64,000 nucleotides of DNA from Neolewinella persica DSM 23188. GTDB taxonomy: Bacteria; Bacteroidota; Bacteroidia; Chitinophagales; Saprospiraceae. The notes beneath the pieces are model-generated. The model was not told the DNA's origin. It worked only from the letters and a program-made list of their open reading frames with translations, and made no database searches. Made by a program: the position numbers and the translations under genes. Shown here in pieces: positions 50,801 to 57,861 of the stretch. The stretch's first letter is position 1; each line of letters opens with the position of its first letter. The stretch spans positions 1-64,000 of the forward strand of contig NZ_KB890438.1 in the NCBI RefSeq assembly GCF_000373105.1. The letters are read 5' to 3'.

Positions 50801-52042
50801 GAAGGTCGAATTGTCGCCCGCCACATCACCGCTCATGATCACGCTTAGCGGGTCACCTGCGTCATCGACGCAGATCGTGGTTTCCACTGCTCCTCCATCC
50901 AGCGCTATTGCACCTGCGTCCGCGCCCAAACGAACCACACGAATGAAGTTGTCAGAAATGGCTTCGCAGTCGCCGTCTGCCAGTGTACTAATGTTTTCAC
51001 CGGCTAAAGGAGTAGGTTCGCCACGGTAGCTCCAGCCCCAAATGTGGCACTCTCCGGGAGGGGCTGCACTCAGGTCCAGGGTAGAATTATTAAAGGAATT
51101 CACGGCTTCAAGTATATTGTCCTCTGCGTCCGTAATTACGTACCAGTAGCTGAGGGCAGAGGCGGTGGTCTGGTGGCGAACATCAATAATGACTTCACCG
51201 GCACATGCGATGACTTCGGTTTCACCATCAGCGGTGTTGACGGTTCCTCCGTCAGCTTCCTGGCGGAGAACCACAAGGCCGTTCGACAGGTCAAAGCAAC
51301 CAGCCAGGCCGTTTACATTCTCACCGACGGTTAAACCAGTGAGGTCGTTACCGTAAGAAATATACCAGATGACACAGGTACCCGGTCCGGCCCCGTCGAG
51401 GTTGAAGGGTCCTTGTCCGGCAGGAATGTCCAGAATTGTACCGTCATCACTGGCGATTATGAAGGTGGAGTTGTCTCCGGAAAAGTCACCAGACATAACA
51501 ACCTCCAATGGATCGGCTACGCCATCCACACAGATGGAGGTGTTGGTGGTCCCGTCAGGGAAAGTGATGGTACTGCTCAGCGCGTCACAGACCATATCGT
51601 CGCAGTCTTCGCCAGTTTGGCGGTTTACTGTGATGTGATTAGATATAGAGAAGCACCCGTTGTCTTCGGTGTACTGGCAGATGTTGGCACCTTCCAATAC
51701 CTCACCGGTAAAACCGTCATTATAGGCGATGTGGTAGATAAAACAGTAGCCGGCACCCGCTCCTTCCAGGTTAAAAGGTGGGCCTGGAGGAATGGCCAGG
51801 ATTGTGCCATTGGCCATAGTGATGACCCAGGCGAAGTTGTCGCCATTCTCCCCGGTAAGTATCGGCGTAAAGGCGTCACTTTGCCCGTCGTCAGCACAAA
51901 TAATGGCAATGTCCCCACCGTCAGCCAAGCTGAGCGTACCGCCTGCTGCGGAACATAATTCCTGAGCGGTTAATGGTATTAAAGAGAATAGAAAGAAGAG
52001 AACGGCTAAGCCTGATCTTCGGAAAGTAAACAGTGTATTCAT
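47831..52042 (-). CDS. Giant surface protein of ten ~110-residue repeats with lamin-tail and T9SS domains
   Basis: The 1403-residue protein has a signal peptide (ending LTAQ) and ten tandem repeats of about 110 residues (roughly residues 25-1150). Each has the pattern TICVDD-x-DPL, GEILGVPG-x-NGPFDLNGAG, C-D/E-IWYLS and NIADLDGCFDLSNAITVTR, with two or more cysteines. A lamin-tail (LTD) domain (about 1155-1290, VVLNEVTADGMIELFN) and a T9SS sorting domain (FPNPVSGNRLNV to ERFTRF) follow. Repeats 7, 8 and 10 are almost identical, pointing to recent duplication or gene conversion. I do not recognise the repeat's function; adhesion or a surface layer is plausible. A terminator follows at 47778-47804. 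Confidence 0.88.
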   Translation of the reverse strand: MNTLFTFRRSGLAVLFFLFSLIPLTAQELCSAAGGTLSLADGGDIAIICADDGQSDAFTPILTGENGDNFAWVITMANGTILAIPPGPPFNLEGAGAGYCFIYHIAYNDGFTGEVLEGANICQYTEDNGCFSISNHITVNRQTGEDCDDMVCDALSSTITFPDGTTNTSICVDGVADPLEVVMSGDFSGDNSTFIIASDDGTILDIPAGQGPFNLDGAGPGTCVIWYISYGNDLTGLTVGENVNGLAGCFDLSNGLVVLRQEADGGTVNTADGETEVIACAGEVIIDVRHQTTASALSYWYVITDAEDNILEAVNSFNNSTLDLSAAPPGECHIWGWSYRGEPTPLAGENISTLADGDCEAISDNFIRVVRLGADAGAIALDGGAVETTICVDDAGDPLSVIMSGDVAGDNSTFFITDNASGEILGVPGDNGPFDLNGAGVGVCDIWYLSSFGDVEGLAMGGNIADLDGCFDLSNPITVTRLATDGGAIALADGSTEVTICVDGEGDPLEVIRDGNSTGTNRTFVITNAISGEILGIPGTNGPFDLNGAGPGVCEIWYLAYEDGLNGLETGANIADLDGCFDLSNAITVTRNEPKAGEISLTDGSIATSICVDDLPDPLAVEMSGISLGDNTTFFITDANTGEILGIPGNNGPFDLNGAGQGICEIWYLSAFGEVSGLAMGGNIADLDGCFDLSNAITVTRNQAEAGAIALEGGETSTTICVDDMADPLAVIMSGNVAGDNSTFFITDNATGEILGVPGNNGPFDLNGAGPGTCDIWYLSAFGEVSGLTMGGNIADLDGCFDLSNAITVTRNQAEAGAIALEDGETSTTICIEDMADPLAVIMSGNVAGDNSTFFITDNATGEILGVPGNNGPFDLNGAGPGTCDIWYLSAYGEVSGLSMGGNIADLDGCFDLSNAITVTRLAGEDCMAACEANGGGITLAEGAIGTTICVDGTGDPLEIIRDGNGVGTNRTFIITNAITGEILGIPDTNGPFDLDGAGPGTCDIWYLAYEDGLTGLAMGGNIADLDGCFDLSNAITVTRNQAEAGAIALEGGETSTTICVDDMADPLAVIMSGNVAGDNSTFFITDNATGEILGVPGNNGPFDLNGAGVGVCDIWYLSAYGEVSGLSMGGNIADLDGCFDLSNAITVTRNTGDDCGSGFTFDNVVLNEVTADGMIELFNGTDRQINVADFWLCNRPQYQQISNLQLECGNLLMEPGDITVVSGFSGFNSTDAELGLYTINSFGDTAAIVSYLEWGSSGHGRSGTAIQAGIWTANFFVSPPNANESLQLSVNGSSELEWNLAATSVCNPNNATTPTGGPSTEAQVSIFPNPVSGNRLNVMLEGMQGEMMQLQVFDMNGRQLQLLTSEMENGPVEIQLPAAPAGTYFLRVVNNGRVITERFTRF
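48600..51930 (-). repeat. Ten tandem ~330-bp coding repeats
   Basis: The DNA repeats in frame at about 330 bp per unit. Three units in the 3' half are nearly identical at nucleotide level over long stretches, while the first three (5' end of the gene) have diverged strongly. This gradient suggests expansion from the 3' half. Copy number is likely to vary and short-read assemblies may collapse it. Confidence 0.85.
50910..50926 (+). repeat. 17-bp dispersed motif inside the ten-repeat gene
   Basis: This is an exact copy (GCACCTGCGTCCGCGCC followed by CAAACG), antisense to the gene and read as G-A-D-A-G-A. At the same place the other repeat units have GCACCTGCTTCCGCCTGG, so only one unit carries the full motif. 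Confidence 0.8.
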
Positions 52043-52375
52043 AATAATTTTTTTTACCGGCGCTTGCTCAAAATCCCATTTGCCGGCGGTGATAATTAGT
52101 TTGAGACAAAATTATCCGCAGGGCTGTGGCTAAATATCACGGAAGTATCACGGGACTTGCACATTTTTGTTTTCAAGGCTTTATATGGCTGATTACTAGT
52201 TTGTTATGATTTTTGGCGCGGCCGCAGGTGCCAGGAACGGTTTGGGGGAAGTGTCCGCATGGCTACACTAGGCTTTGGTTTTCAGGTAGGGGTAAATCTC
52301 TACGCCGGGTTTGGGCATTTAATTAATTCACGCATTTAGATGGTCCTTTACTGACATTAACCCATCACCCTTAAT
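52043..52375. other. 333-bp divergent intergenic region
   Basis: This stretch lies between the divergent ten-repeat gene and the OmpR-type regulator gene. It holds an exact copy of the 17-bp motif at 52215-52231 and otherwise unstructured AT-rich sequence. No clear -7 box could be chosen for either gene. Confidence 0.55.
52215..52231 (-). repeat. 17-bp dispersed motif, intergenic
   Basis: This is an exact copy, GCACCTGCGGCCGCGCC on the minus strand, followed there by AAAAATC. It contains the palindrome GCGGCCGC. Confidence 0.85.
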
Positions 52376-53083
52376 ATGAAACGAACAGCACTAGTCGTAG
52401 AAGACGATCACGATATCATCGAATTACTCCGAATCCACCTGGGTGATCTTGGCTGCGAGCTCACTGCTATCTCTGATGGGAATGAAGGATTAGCCGCTGC
52501 ATTAAGACATACGTATGATTTGATCATATTGGATGTGATGCTGCCAGGAATGGAAGGCACTGAAATTTGTCGACGGATTCGCGGGAAGGAAATTGGGACA
52601 CCGATATTGATGTTGACTTCAAAATCGGAAGAGTTTGATAAAGTCCTGGGGCTGGAAATGGGGGCAGATGATTACATCACCAAACCTTTCTCTATCCGGG
52701 AGTTAATTGCCAGGGTTAAGGCCCTCCTTCGCCGGGCCGAACGCACCCGGGCCTCCGCCCCGGCAGAAGACAAAGCCGCTGTATACGTTTATGGAAATCT
52801 GTCCATTGATCTGGACAAACGCCGGGTCACCACCAACGGCACCCGGGTGGATCTCTCCCCAAAAGAATTTGAATTGCTCAGCCTGATGGCTGCCAATCCC
52901 GGTAAATGCTACGATCGCTCCAAACTACTGAACCTCATCTGGGGGTATGATTTTGACGGGTATGAGCATACCGTCAATTCCCACATCAACCGACTTCGTA
53001 CCAAGATTGAGCCAGACGTGCAGAACCCTACCTATATTTTGACTAATTGGGGGGTGGGCTATCGGTTTAATGAAGAGTTGTGA
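52376..53083 (+). CDS. OmpR/PhoB-family response regulator
   Basis: The 235-residue protein has a receiver domain (acidic pair in VVEDDHD, phospho-acceptor in LIILDVMLPG near residue 54, lysine in DYITKPFS) and a winged-helix DNA-binding domain (about residues 140-232, VDLSPKEFELLSLMAANPGK and a recognition helix HTVNSHINRLRTKIE). No histidine kinase is adjacent, so it is an orphan whose partner lies outside the window. Confidence 0.94.
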   Translation: MKRTALVVEDDHDIIELLRIHLGDLGCELTAISDGNEGLAAALRHTYDLIILDVMLPGMEGTEICRRIRGKEIGTPILMLTSKSEEFDKVLGLEMGADDYITKPFSIRELIARVKALLRRAERTRASAPAEDKAAVYVYGNLSIDLDKRRVTTNGTRVDLSPKEFELLSLMAANPGKCYDRSKLLNLIWGYDFDGYEHTVNSHINRLRTKIEPDVQNPTYILTNWGVGYRFNEEL

Positions 53084-53143
53084 TGCTTGCACATTACTGG
53101 AGTTTTAAAGCGCGATTTGCCGTAGAATTCCCCCAAATCATTC

Positions 53144-53150
53144 TACCTTG
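53144..53150 (+). promoter_or_regulatory. -7 box upstream of the CtlX-like gene
   Basis: TACCTTG followed by CCGCCGC lies 78 bp before the start codon and matches the TACCTTTGCGGC-type -7 boxes elsewhere in the window. Confidence 0.45.
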
Positions 53151-53228
53151 CCGCCGCTAACCAGGATATTGTTTGAACTTCTACTTCTGATTTTCAAATA
53201 AAATCTGAGCCTTAACCACGCCCACCAA

Positions 53229-54146
53229 ATGCACAAACAAACCACGAACCATCTGCTGATGGTACGACCCGAGGATTTTGCCATCGGTAGTCCTACACAC
53301 CTGGACAATCACTTCCAGTCCATTGCCCCTCCGGAAAAACAGCGCGACATCGCCGCTGCTGCCATCAAGGAATTTGATGCATACGTTGAAACCCTGCGGT
53401 CTGCTGGTCTGAAGATCACCGTCATGGAGGACCAAAAAGGTATATCCACTCCCGATTCTGTTTTTCCAAACAACTGGTTCAGTACCCACGAAGATGGGCT
53501 ATACGTTACTTATCCGATGTATTGGCCACAGCGGCGGGTTGAACGCCGGGACGATGTGCTGGAAATCCTGGATAAGGATCATCTCATCAATCGTACCCTT
53601 GCCCTGGAGCATTGGGAAAGTGAGGGGCGTTTCCTCGAAGGAACAGGAAGCCTGGTACTGGACCGACAGAATAGAATTGCCTATGCCTGCTTCTCTGAAC
53701 GGGCAACTAAGGAAGCCATTGGTGACTGGTGTGATGCCATGGACTATAAACCACTGACTTTTAATGCATTTGATCAACGCGGTGGCGTAATTTACCACAC
53801 CAACGTTATGCTGGCCATAGGAAACGAGGTAGCCCTCGTTTGCCTGGACGCCGTAACCGACCCCGGAGAGAAAACTAAGTTGACCGAAAGCCTTTTCCTT
53901 ACCGGAAAACGTATTATTGGCCTTAGTCAGGATCAGGTAGATAATTTTGGGGGTAATGCGCTTGAAGTTCAAACCCCTGATGGTCCGGCCTGGGTAATGT
54001 CATCGACTGCTTATAACGCCCTCGACCCGGCACAGCGGGAAGCACTTGGGGCTCCGATCATCCATGCGCCCCTGCCGGTCATTGAGAAATACGGTGGTGG
54101 CAGTGCCCGATGTATGATCTCTGAAATATTCCTTCCGAAGAAATAG
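53229..54146 (+). CDS. CtlX-like arginine deiminase-superfamily hydrolase
   Basis: The 305-residue enzyme belongs to the amidinotransferase/arginine deiminase fold. Visible motifs are PDSVFPNNWFSTH (about residues 77-89), LEGTGSLVLDR with the catalytic acid, YHTNVMLAIG with the catalytic histidine, and the C-terminal cysteine in GGGSARCMISEIF (about residue 296). This set matches the family named CtlX (citrulline utilisation hydrolase); arginine or a methylated arginine are alternatives. It is monocistronic, with a short ACGCT/AGCGT-TTTTTT hairpin downstream (54239-54252). Confidence 0.85.
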   Translation: MHKQTTNHLLMVRPEDFAIGSPTHLDNHFQSIAPPEKQRDIAAAAIKEFDAYVETLRSAGLKITVMEDQKGISTPDSVFPNNWFSTHEDGLYVTYPMYWPQRRVERRDDVLEILDKDHLINRTLALEHWESEGRFLEGTGSLVLDRQNRIAYACFSERATKEAIGDWCDAMDYKPLTFNAFDQRGGVIYHTNVMLAIGNEVALVCLDAVTDPGEKTKLTESLFLTGKRIIGLSQDQVDNFGGNALEVQTPDGPAWVMSSTAYNALDPAQREALGAPIIHAPLPVIEKYGGGSARCMISEIFLPKK

Positions 54147-54238
54147 TTTGTAAGGAACCTTTCCCGACCGTCCGTGCGGGGCGCTCTATCCTCGTCTGCG
54201 GCTGCCTGTTGCGGTCCAATGGGGTAGGGCTCCTGAAG

Positions 54239-54252
54239 ACGCTCAGCGTTTT
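54239..54252 (+). terminator. Short intrinsic terminator after the CtlX-like gene
   Basis: ACGCTCAGCGT followed by six T residues, about 93 bp past the stop codon. Confidence 0.55.
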
Positions 54253-54329
54253 TTGACTAGATTTTAAAAACCTAACGATTGACGGAGTGATGTTTTCTTC
54301 ATCAGGTTCCATTTTCTCTGCTCAACCAT

Positions 54330-54336
54330 TATCTTG
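54330..54336 (+). promoter_or_regulatory. -7 box abutting the enoyl-CoA hydratase start
   Basis: TATCTTG followed by TGGCC lies 5 bp before the ATG at 54342, predicting a leaderless or nearly leaderless transcript. Confidence 0.5.
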
Positions 54337-54341
54337 TGGCC

Positions 54342-55124
54342 ATGCCTAATTACGAAAACCTACTCGTCGAAGAAGCGAATAATATTCTTCACGTTACCAT
54401 TAATCGCCCCAAGGCGCTCAACGCGCTGAACCAGCAAACCATGCGGGAGTTAGCGGCTCTTTTCGGTACCGACTACGCCAACCGCAAAGACCTTACGGGT
54501 GTTTTGCTTACGGGGTCAGGAGACCGTTCCTTCGTTGCCGGAGCTGACATCAAAGAATTCCTCGGTGTAGCAGCTTCGGGATCAGGAGAAGATATGGCGC
54601 GCAAAGGGCAGGATGTCTTTTTCCTGATCGAGCGTTTTCACCGCCCGGTGATCGCTCTGGTAAATGGATTTGCCCTCGGCGGAGGCTGTGAGCTTGCCAT
54701 GGCGTGTCATATGCGGATTGCCGTGGAAACGGCCCGATTTGGCCAGCCGGAAGTCAACCTCGGAATTATCCCCGGTTATGGCGGTACGCAGCGCCTTAAC
54801 CAGTTGATTGGGAAAGGAAAAGCCATTGAACTGACCCTCACCGGTAACATGCTAAATGCGGTGGAGGCCAATCACTTAGGCCTGGTAAACTATTGTTTGC
54901 CAGCTGACGAGGCTCGTGCTAAGGCGCTGGAGTTATTGCAGACCATCAGCACTAAAGGTCCCGTCGCCATCGAGGAATCCATCAAAGCCATTAACGCCTA
55001 CTACGCCTCCAGCGATTTTGAGGCGGAGGCTTCCGCTTTTGGTCGTGCCGCTGGCACGAAAGATTTTGCGGAAGGAGCGGCGGCTTTTGTGGAGAAACGA
55101 GCCGCGAATTTTAAGGGGGAGTGA
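54342..55124 (+). CDS. Enoyl-CoA hydratase/isomerase
   Basis: The 260-residue crotonase-family enzyme hydrates 2-enoyl-CoA in fatty-acid beta-oxidation. It shows the oxyanion-hole segments FVAGADIKEF (about residue 66) and GFALGGGCELAMACHMRIA (about residue 107), and the catalytic glutamates in GQPEVNLGIIPGYGGTQRL. The length is standard for a monofunctional enzyme. The ATG at 54342 is preferred to the GTG two codons upstream because the -7 box ends at 54336. A perfect bidirectional terminator lies downstream. Confidence 0.93.
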   Translation: MPNYENLLVEEANNILHVTINRPKALNALNQQTMRELAALFGTDYANRKDLTGVLLTGSGDRSFVAGADIKEFLGVAASGSGEDMARKGQDVFFLIERFHRPVIALVNGFALGGGCELAMACHMRIAVETARFGQPEVNLGIIPGYGGTQRLNQLIGKGKAIELTLTGNMLNAVEANHLGLVNYCLPADEARAKALELLQTISTKGPVAIEESIKAINAYYASSDFEAEASAFGRAAGTKDFAEGAAAFVEKRAANFKGE

Positions 55125-55160
55125 GATAAACCCAAACCGTGAAGGTTTACTTAGCTTCAA

Positions 55161-55202
55161 AAAAGAATGGCCGGCTTCCAACAGGAAGCCGGCCATTCTT
55201 TT
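55161..55202. terminator. Bidirectional terminator with perfect 19-bp stem
   Basis: AAAAGAATGGCCGGCTTCC and its exact reverse complement flank an AACA loop. The A-rich left and T-rich right ends serve both the enoyl-CoA hydratase gene and the convergent FKBP gene. Confidence 0.92.
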
Positions 55203-55229
55203 GAAATGAGTTATGGAATCATTTACTGC

Positions 55230-56135
55230 CTACTGAACGTCTTCGAGTTCAACGTAGAAAGCGAGTTCTGAGCCACCTGGTATACTGCCGTCGGGCGTAC
55301 CATCAGCACCATAAGCGAGTTCGGAAGGAATGAAGAAGGTGGCTTTGTCACCAACCTTAAGCAATTCGATGCCTTCGTCCCATCCCGGAATAACGCGTCC
55401 GATACCAAGCTGGAAGCCGATACCTTCTCCCCGGTTGAAGGACTGATCGAATATAGTTCCGTCGGAAACCAACTGACCGATGTACTGTACGGTTACGCCA
55501 AGTCCAGCTTCAGCTTGTTTGCCGTCACCTTGCTCATGAATCATGTACTTAAGACCGGATTCCGTGGTTTTAATCTGATCACTAAGCTTTCCGTCAGCAT
55601 ACGCTTTACGAATTTCTTCGGCGAATTCGACACGTTCCGGCTCCAAAGCTTTGATTACCTCGGCTTTTGCCGCAGCTTCAGCTTGTTTTGCGGTCAGTTC
55701 CGCGTTGTAATCTGCCTCACTGACGATCTTGGAAACAACAACGTCGTAAAGAACAACGGAGTCATTCTCCATGCCAGGGGGCTTACTTGGGAATTCAGAA
55801 ATGTTGACACGGACTACAGCACTGTCTCCAACCCGCATTTGCCGTACGATGTCCTCGACTGGGCCGATTTCATCTTTAGTTGCGGTTAATTCAGCGGCCT
55901 GAACAACGGGGAGTTCACCACCGCTTTTCCAGGTACTGAAAAGAATACTGTCTCCTTCAGTCCGCATAGCAGCATTGAAGTGAACGTAATCACCGGGTTG
56001 TACCAAATCACCTCCGCCATTAGCGGTAAAGAGCTGGTAGCGGTTCCCGATGTCGGTACGCTGCATTGAACCACCTTCATTGCCACAGGCATAGAAAAGG
56101 GTGCTGGCCAGCAGCAGAAAAATTATTGAACGCAT
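55230..56135 (-). CDS. FKBP-type peptidyl-prolyl isomerase lipoprotein (GldI-like position)
   Basis: The 301-residue protein has a lipoprotein signal peptide (lipobox FYAC at about residues 14-17), a first degenerate FKBP-like half (about 35-135), a helical linker rich in Ala, Glu and Lys, and a C-terminal FKBP domain (about 195-300, with VTVQYIGQLVSDGTIFDQSF and VIPGWDEGIELLKVG). Its start lies 2 bp after the nrnA stop, so they form an operon. In flavobacteria the gliding lipoprotein isomerase gene gldI neighbours ndk and a DHH gene, and this cluster looks similar; orthology is inference. Confidence 0.85.
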   Translation of the reverse strand: MRSIIFLLLASTLFYACGNEGGSMQRTDIGNRYQLFTANGGGDLVQPGDYVHFNAAMRTEGDSILFSTWKSGGELPVVQAAELTATKDEIGPVEDIVRQMRVGDSAVVRVNISEFPSKPPGMENDSVVLYDVVVSKIVSEADYNAELTAKQAEAAAKAEVIKALEPERVEFAEEIRKAYADGKLSDQIKTTESGLKYMIHEQGDGKQAEAGLGVTVQYIGQLVSDGTIFDQSFNRGEGIGFQLGIGRVIPGWDEGIELLKVGDKATFFIPSELAYGADGTPDGSIPGGSELAFYVELEDVQ

Positions 56136-56137
56136 AG

Positions 56138-57169
56138 TTATTGATTGTTAAATTCGTGGTACGCCGCGTTGATCTCAGTGGCGTAGTCTGGTAACAGTTT
56201 TTTGAATTTGTTGATAGTAGTGCCGAGTGGCGCGAAGCTGGCACCTCCGGCGGCATTTTTGTGCCCACCTCCACGGAAGTGAGACTTGCAGATCTGCTGC
56301 ACGTCCATCGACCCTTTGGACCGGATGGACATTTTAACAATGGTTGGTTGCTCGTGGATGAAGGCAGCAATCATCATACCCGGCATGCGGAGAACGTAGT
56401 TAACAATGCCCTCGGTATCTCCGCGTTGAATATCAAAGTGTTTGTAATCCTCTTTAGTTAACCAGATAATTCCGGTACGGTACTCGGGGAGGATTTCCAT
56501 CTGGTTAGCCAGGCAATGTCCCAGCAGGCGGAGCTGCTTTTCGGTCATGCTGTTCCAGATGTTGTCCTGGATTTTGTAATCATCGGTCCCTGCTTCAAGC
56601 AATTTCGCAACGGTGCGGAAAAGGGCAGGGGAGGTGCTGTATTTGAAACCTCCGGTGTCGGTCAGGATTCCAGTATACAGGCAATCCGCTACGTCACGAG
56701 TTACCCATCCGGCATGGCCGAGGTCATCGATGAATTTATAGACCATCTCACAAGTGGAACTTGAAGTTGGGTCACTGAACATATGATCGGCAATCGGCTC
56801 GGGGAAGAGGTGGTGGTCGATCATAATGCGCGGCCGGTTGTCCTTATCCAAACCTGCCGCCATCTTGTCGATGCGGTCGAAAGAGTTTAAATCAAGGATG
56901 AAAAACAAATTGGCTTTGTCAATCGCTGAGCGGGCCTCTTCGGTTTCATCATCATAAATAATGATGTCACTGACCTTAGGCAGGAATGCCAGGAAGTCTG
57001 GATAATCCGAAGGCAAAACAATTTTTACTTGGTGTCCCTGGCTCTTCAGATAATGCGAAAGACCGAGGCTTGAGCCTACAGCATCTCCATCCGGGTTGCG
57101 GTGGCTAAAGATTACAACATCCTTTGGGCTGGATAAGAGGGCTTTTACTTCCTCGATATTTGGTTCCAT
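56138..57169 (-). CDS. nrnA: DHH-family bifunctional oligoribonuclease/PAP phosphatase
   Basis: The 343-residue enzyme has a DHH phosphoesterase domain, with HRNPDGDAVGSSLGL (about residues 23-37), FILDLNSFDR and the DHH motif in IMIDHHLFPEP. A C-terminal DHHA1 domain with GGGHKNAAGG follows. NrnA degrades very short RNA oligomers and dephosphorylates 3'-phosphoadenosine 5'-phosphate. A full -7 box (TATCTTTG) lies 28 bp upstream. It is followed after 2 bp by the FKBP lipoprotein gene and is divergent from ndk. Confidence 0.92.
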   Translation of the reverse strand: MEPNIEEVKALLSSPKDVVIFSHRNPDGDAVGSSLGLSHYLKSQGHQVKIVLPSDYPDFLAFLPKVSDIIIYDDETEEARSAIDKANLFFILDLNSFDRIDKMAAGLDKDNRPRIMIDHHLFPEPIADHMFSDPTSSSTCEMVYKFIDDLGHAGWVTRDVADCLYTGILTDTGGFKYSTSPALFRTVAKLLEAGTDDYKIQDNIWNSMTEKQLRLLGHCLANQMEILPEYRTGIIWLTKEDYKHFDIQRGDTEGIVNYVLRMPGMMIAAFIHEQPTIVKMSIRSKGSMDVQQICKSHFRGGGHKNAAGGASFAPLGTTINKFKKLLPDYATEINAAYHEFNNQ

Positions 57170-57197
57170 GGTAGGCGATATGGCTCAAAAAGAGGCG

Positions 57198-57205
57198 CAA
57201 AGATA
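57198..57205 (-). promoter_or_regulatory. -7 box for nrnA
   Basis: TATCTTTG followed by CGCC on the minus strand is a full match to the Bacteroidota -7 consensus, 28 bp before the start codon. Confidence 0.65.
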
Positions 57206-57315
57206 GTCAAAGAGTCAGATAGTCAGATAGTCAAATAGTATGGCTGTGCTCGCTAGCGCTCGTGCGGCAGCTACTATCTGACTGTTTGACTATCTGACTA
57301 TTTGACTAATAGACT
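57203..57315. repeat. Hairpin with TAGTCAGA-word arms and CGCTAGCGCTC core
   Basis: The left arm (57203-57240) repeats ATAGTCAGA/ATAGTCAAA words. The right arm (57272-57315) repeats their reverse complement (CTATCTGAC, CTATTTGAC). The middle is GTGCTCGCTAGCGCTCGTGC. The element lies between the divergent nrnA and ndk genes and reaches into both -7 boxes. Confidence 0.8.
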
Positions 57316-57321
57316 ACCTTT
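57314..57321 (+). promoter_or_regulatory. -7 box for ndk
   Basis: TACCTTTG followed by CGGCC fully matches the -7 consensus, 33 bp upstream of the ndk start. Confidence 0.65.
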
Positions 57322-57354
57322 GCGGCCTCAAAACCAAAAAAAACAAATTGCCCC

Positions 57355-57777
57355 ATGGCTACTAACCGCACCTTCACGATGATTAAGCCCGACGCCGTAC
57401 GCAATGGCCACATCGGCGCTATCCTTAACCAGATCAATGCTGGCGGCTTCCGCATCGTTGCGATGAAGTACACTAAACTCAGCGCTGAAAAGGCGGGTGA
57501 GTTTTACGCAGTACACAAACAGCGTCCGTTTTACGGCGAACTCGTTGAGTTCATGAGCAGTGGTCCCATCGTAGCCGCTATCCTGGAAAAGGACAATGCT
57601 GTTGCCGATTTCCGTACACTTATCGGTGCTACTAACCCAGCTGAAGCTGCGGAAGGTACCATCCGTAAGAACTTTGCTACCAGCATAGGCGAGAACGCCG
57701 TTCATGGTTCCGACAGTGATGAGAACGCTGCCATCGAAGGCGGCTTCCACTTTGCCGGTACCGAGACCTTCGCTTAA
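57355..57777 (+). CDS. ndk: Nucleoside-diphosphate kinase
   Basis: The 140-residue enzyme transfers the terminal phosphate between nucleoside tri- and diphosphates through a phosphohistidine. It shows the [11 protein letters not shown]-terminal motif and the catalytic histidine in [12 protein letters not shown] (about residue 117). The length is standard. Confidence 0.97.
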   Translation: MATNRTFTMIKPDAVRNGHIGAILNQINAGGFRIVAMKYTKLSAEKAGEFYAVHKQRPFYGELVEFMSSGPIVAAILEKDNAVADFRTLIGATNPAEAAEGTIRKNFATSIGENAVHGSDSDENAAIEGGFHFAGTETFA

Positions 57778-57778
57778 A

Positions 57779-57860
57779 GTCAGTTATCGGGTTGTCCGGT
57801 TGTCGGTTGCCTAAGAGATAACTGACAACCGGACAACCGGACAACTTGACAACCCGAAAA
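57779..57860. repeat. Hairpin with GGTTGTCCGG-word arms
   Basis: CAGTTATCGGGTTGTCCGG and TTGTCGGTTGC on the left face GATAACTGACAACCGGACAAC-type words on the right. It lies between ndk and the heptose kinase gene and is related to the ACAACCCGA words at 10920-10968 and 63768-63800. Confidence 0.7.
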
Positions 57861-57861
57861 C

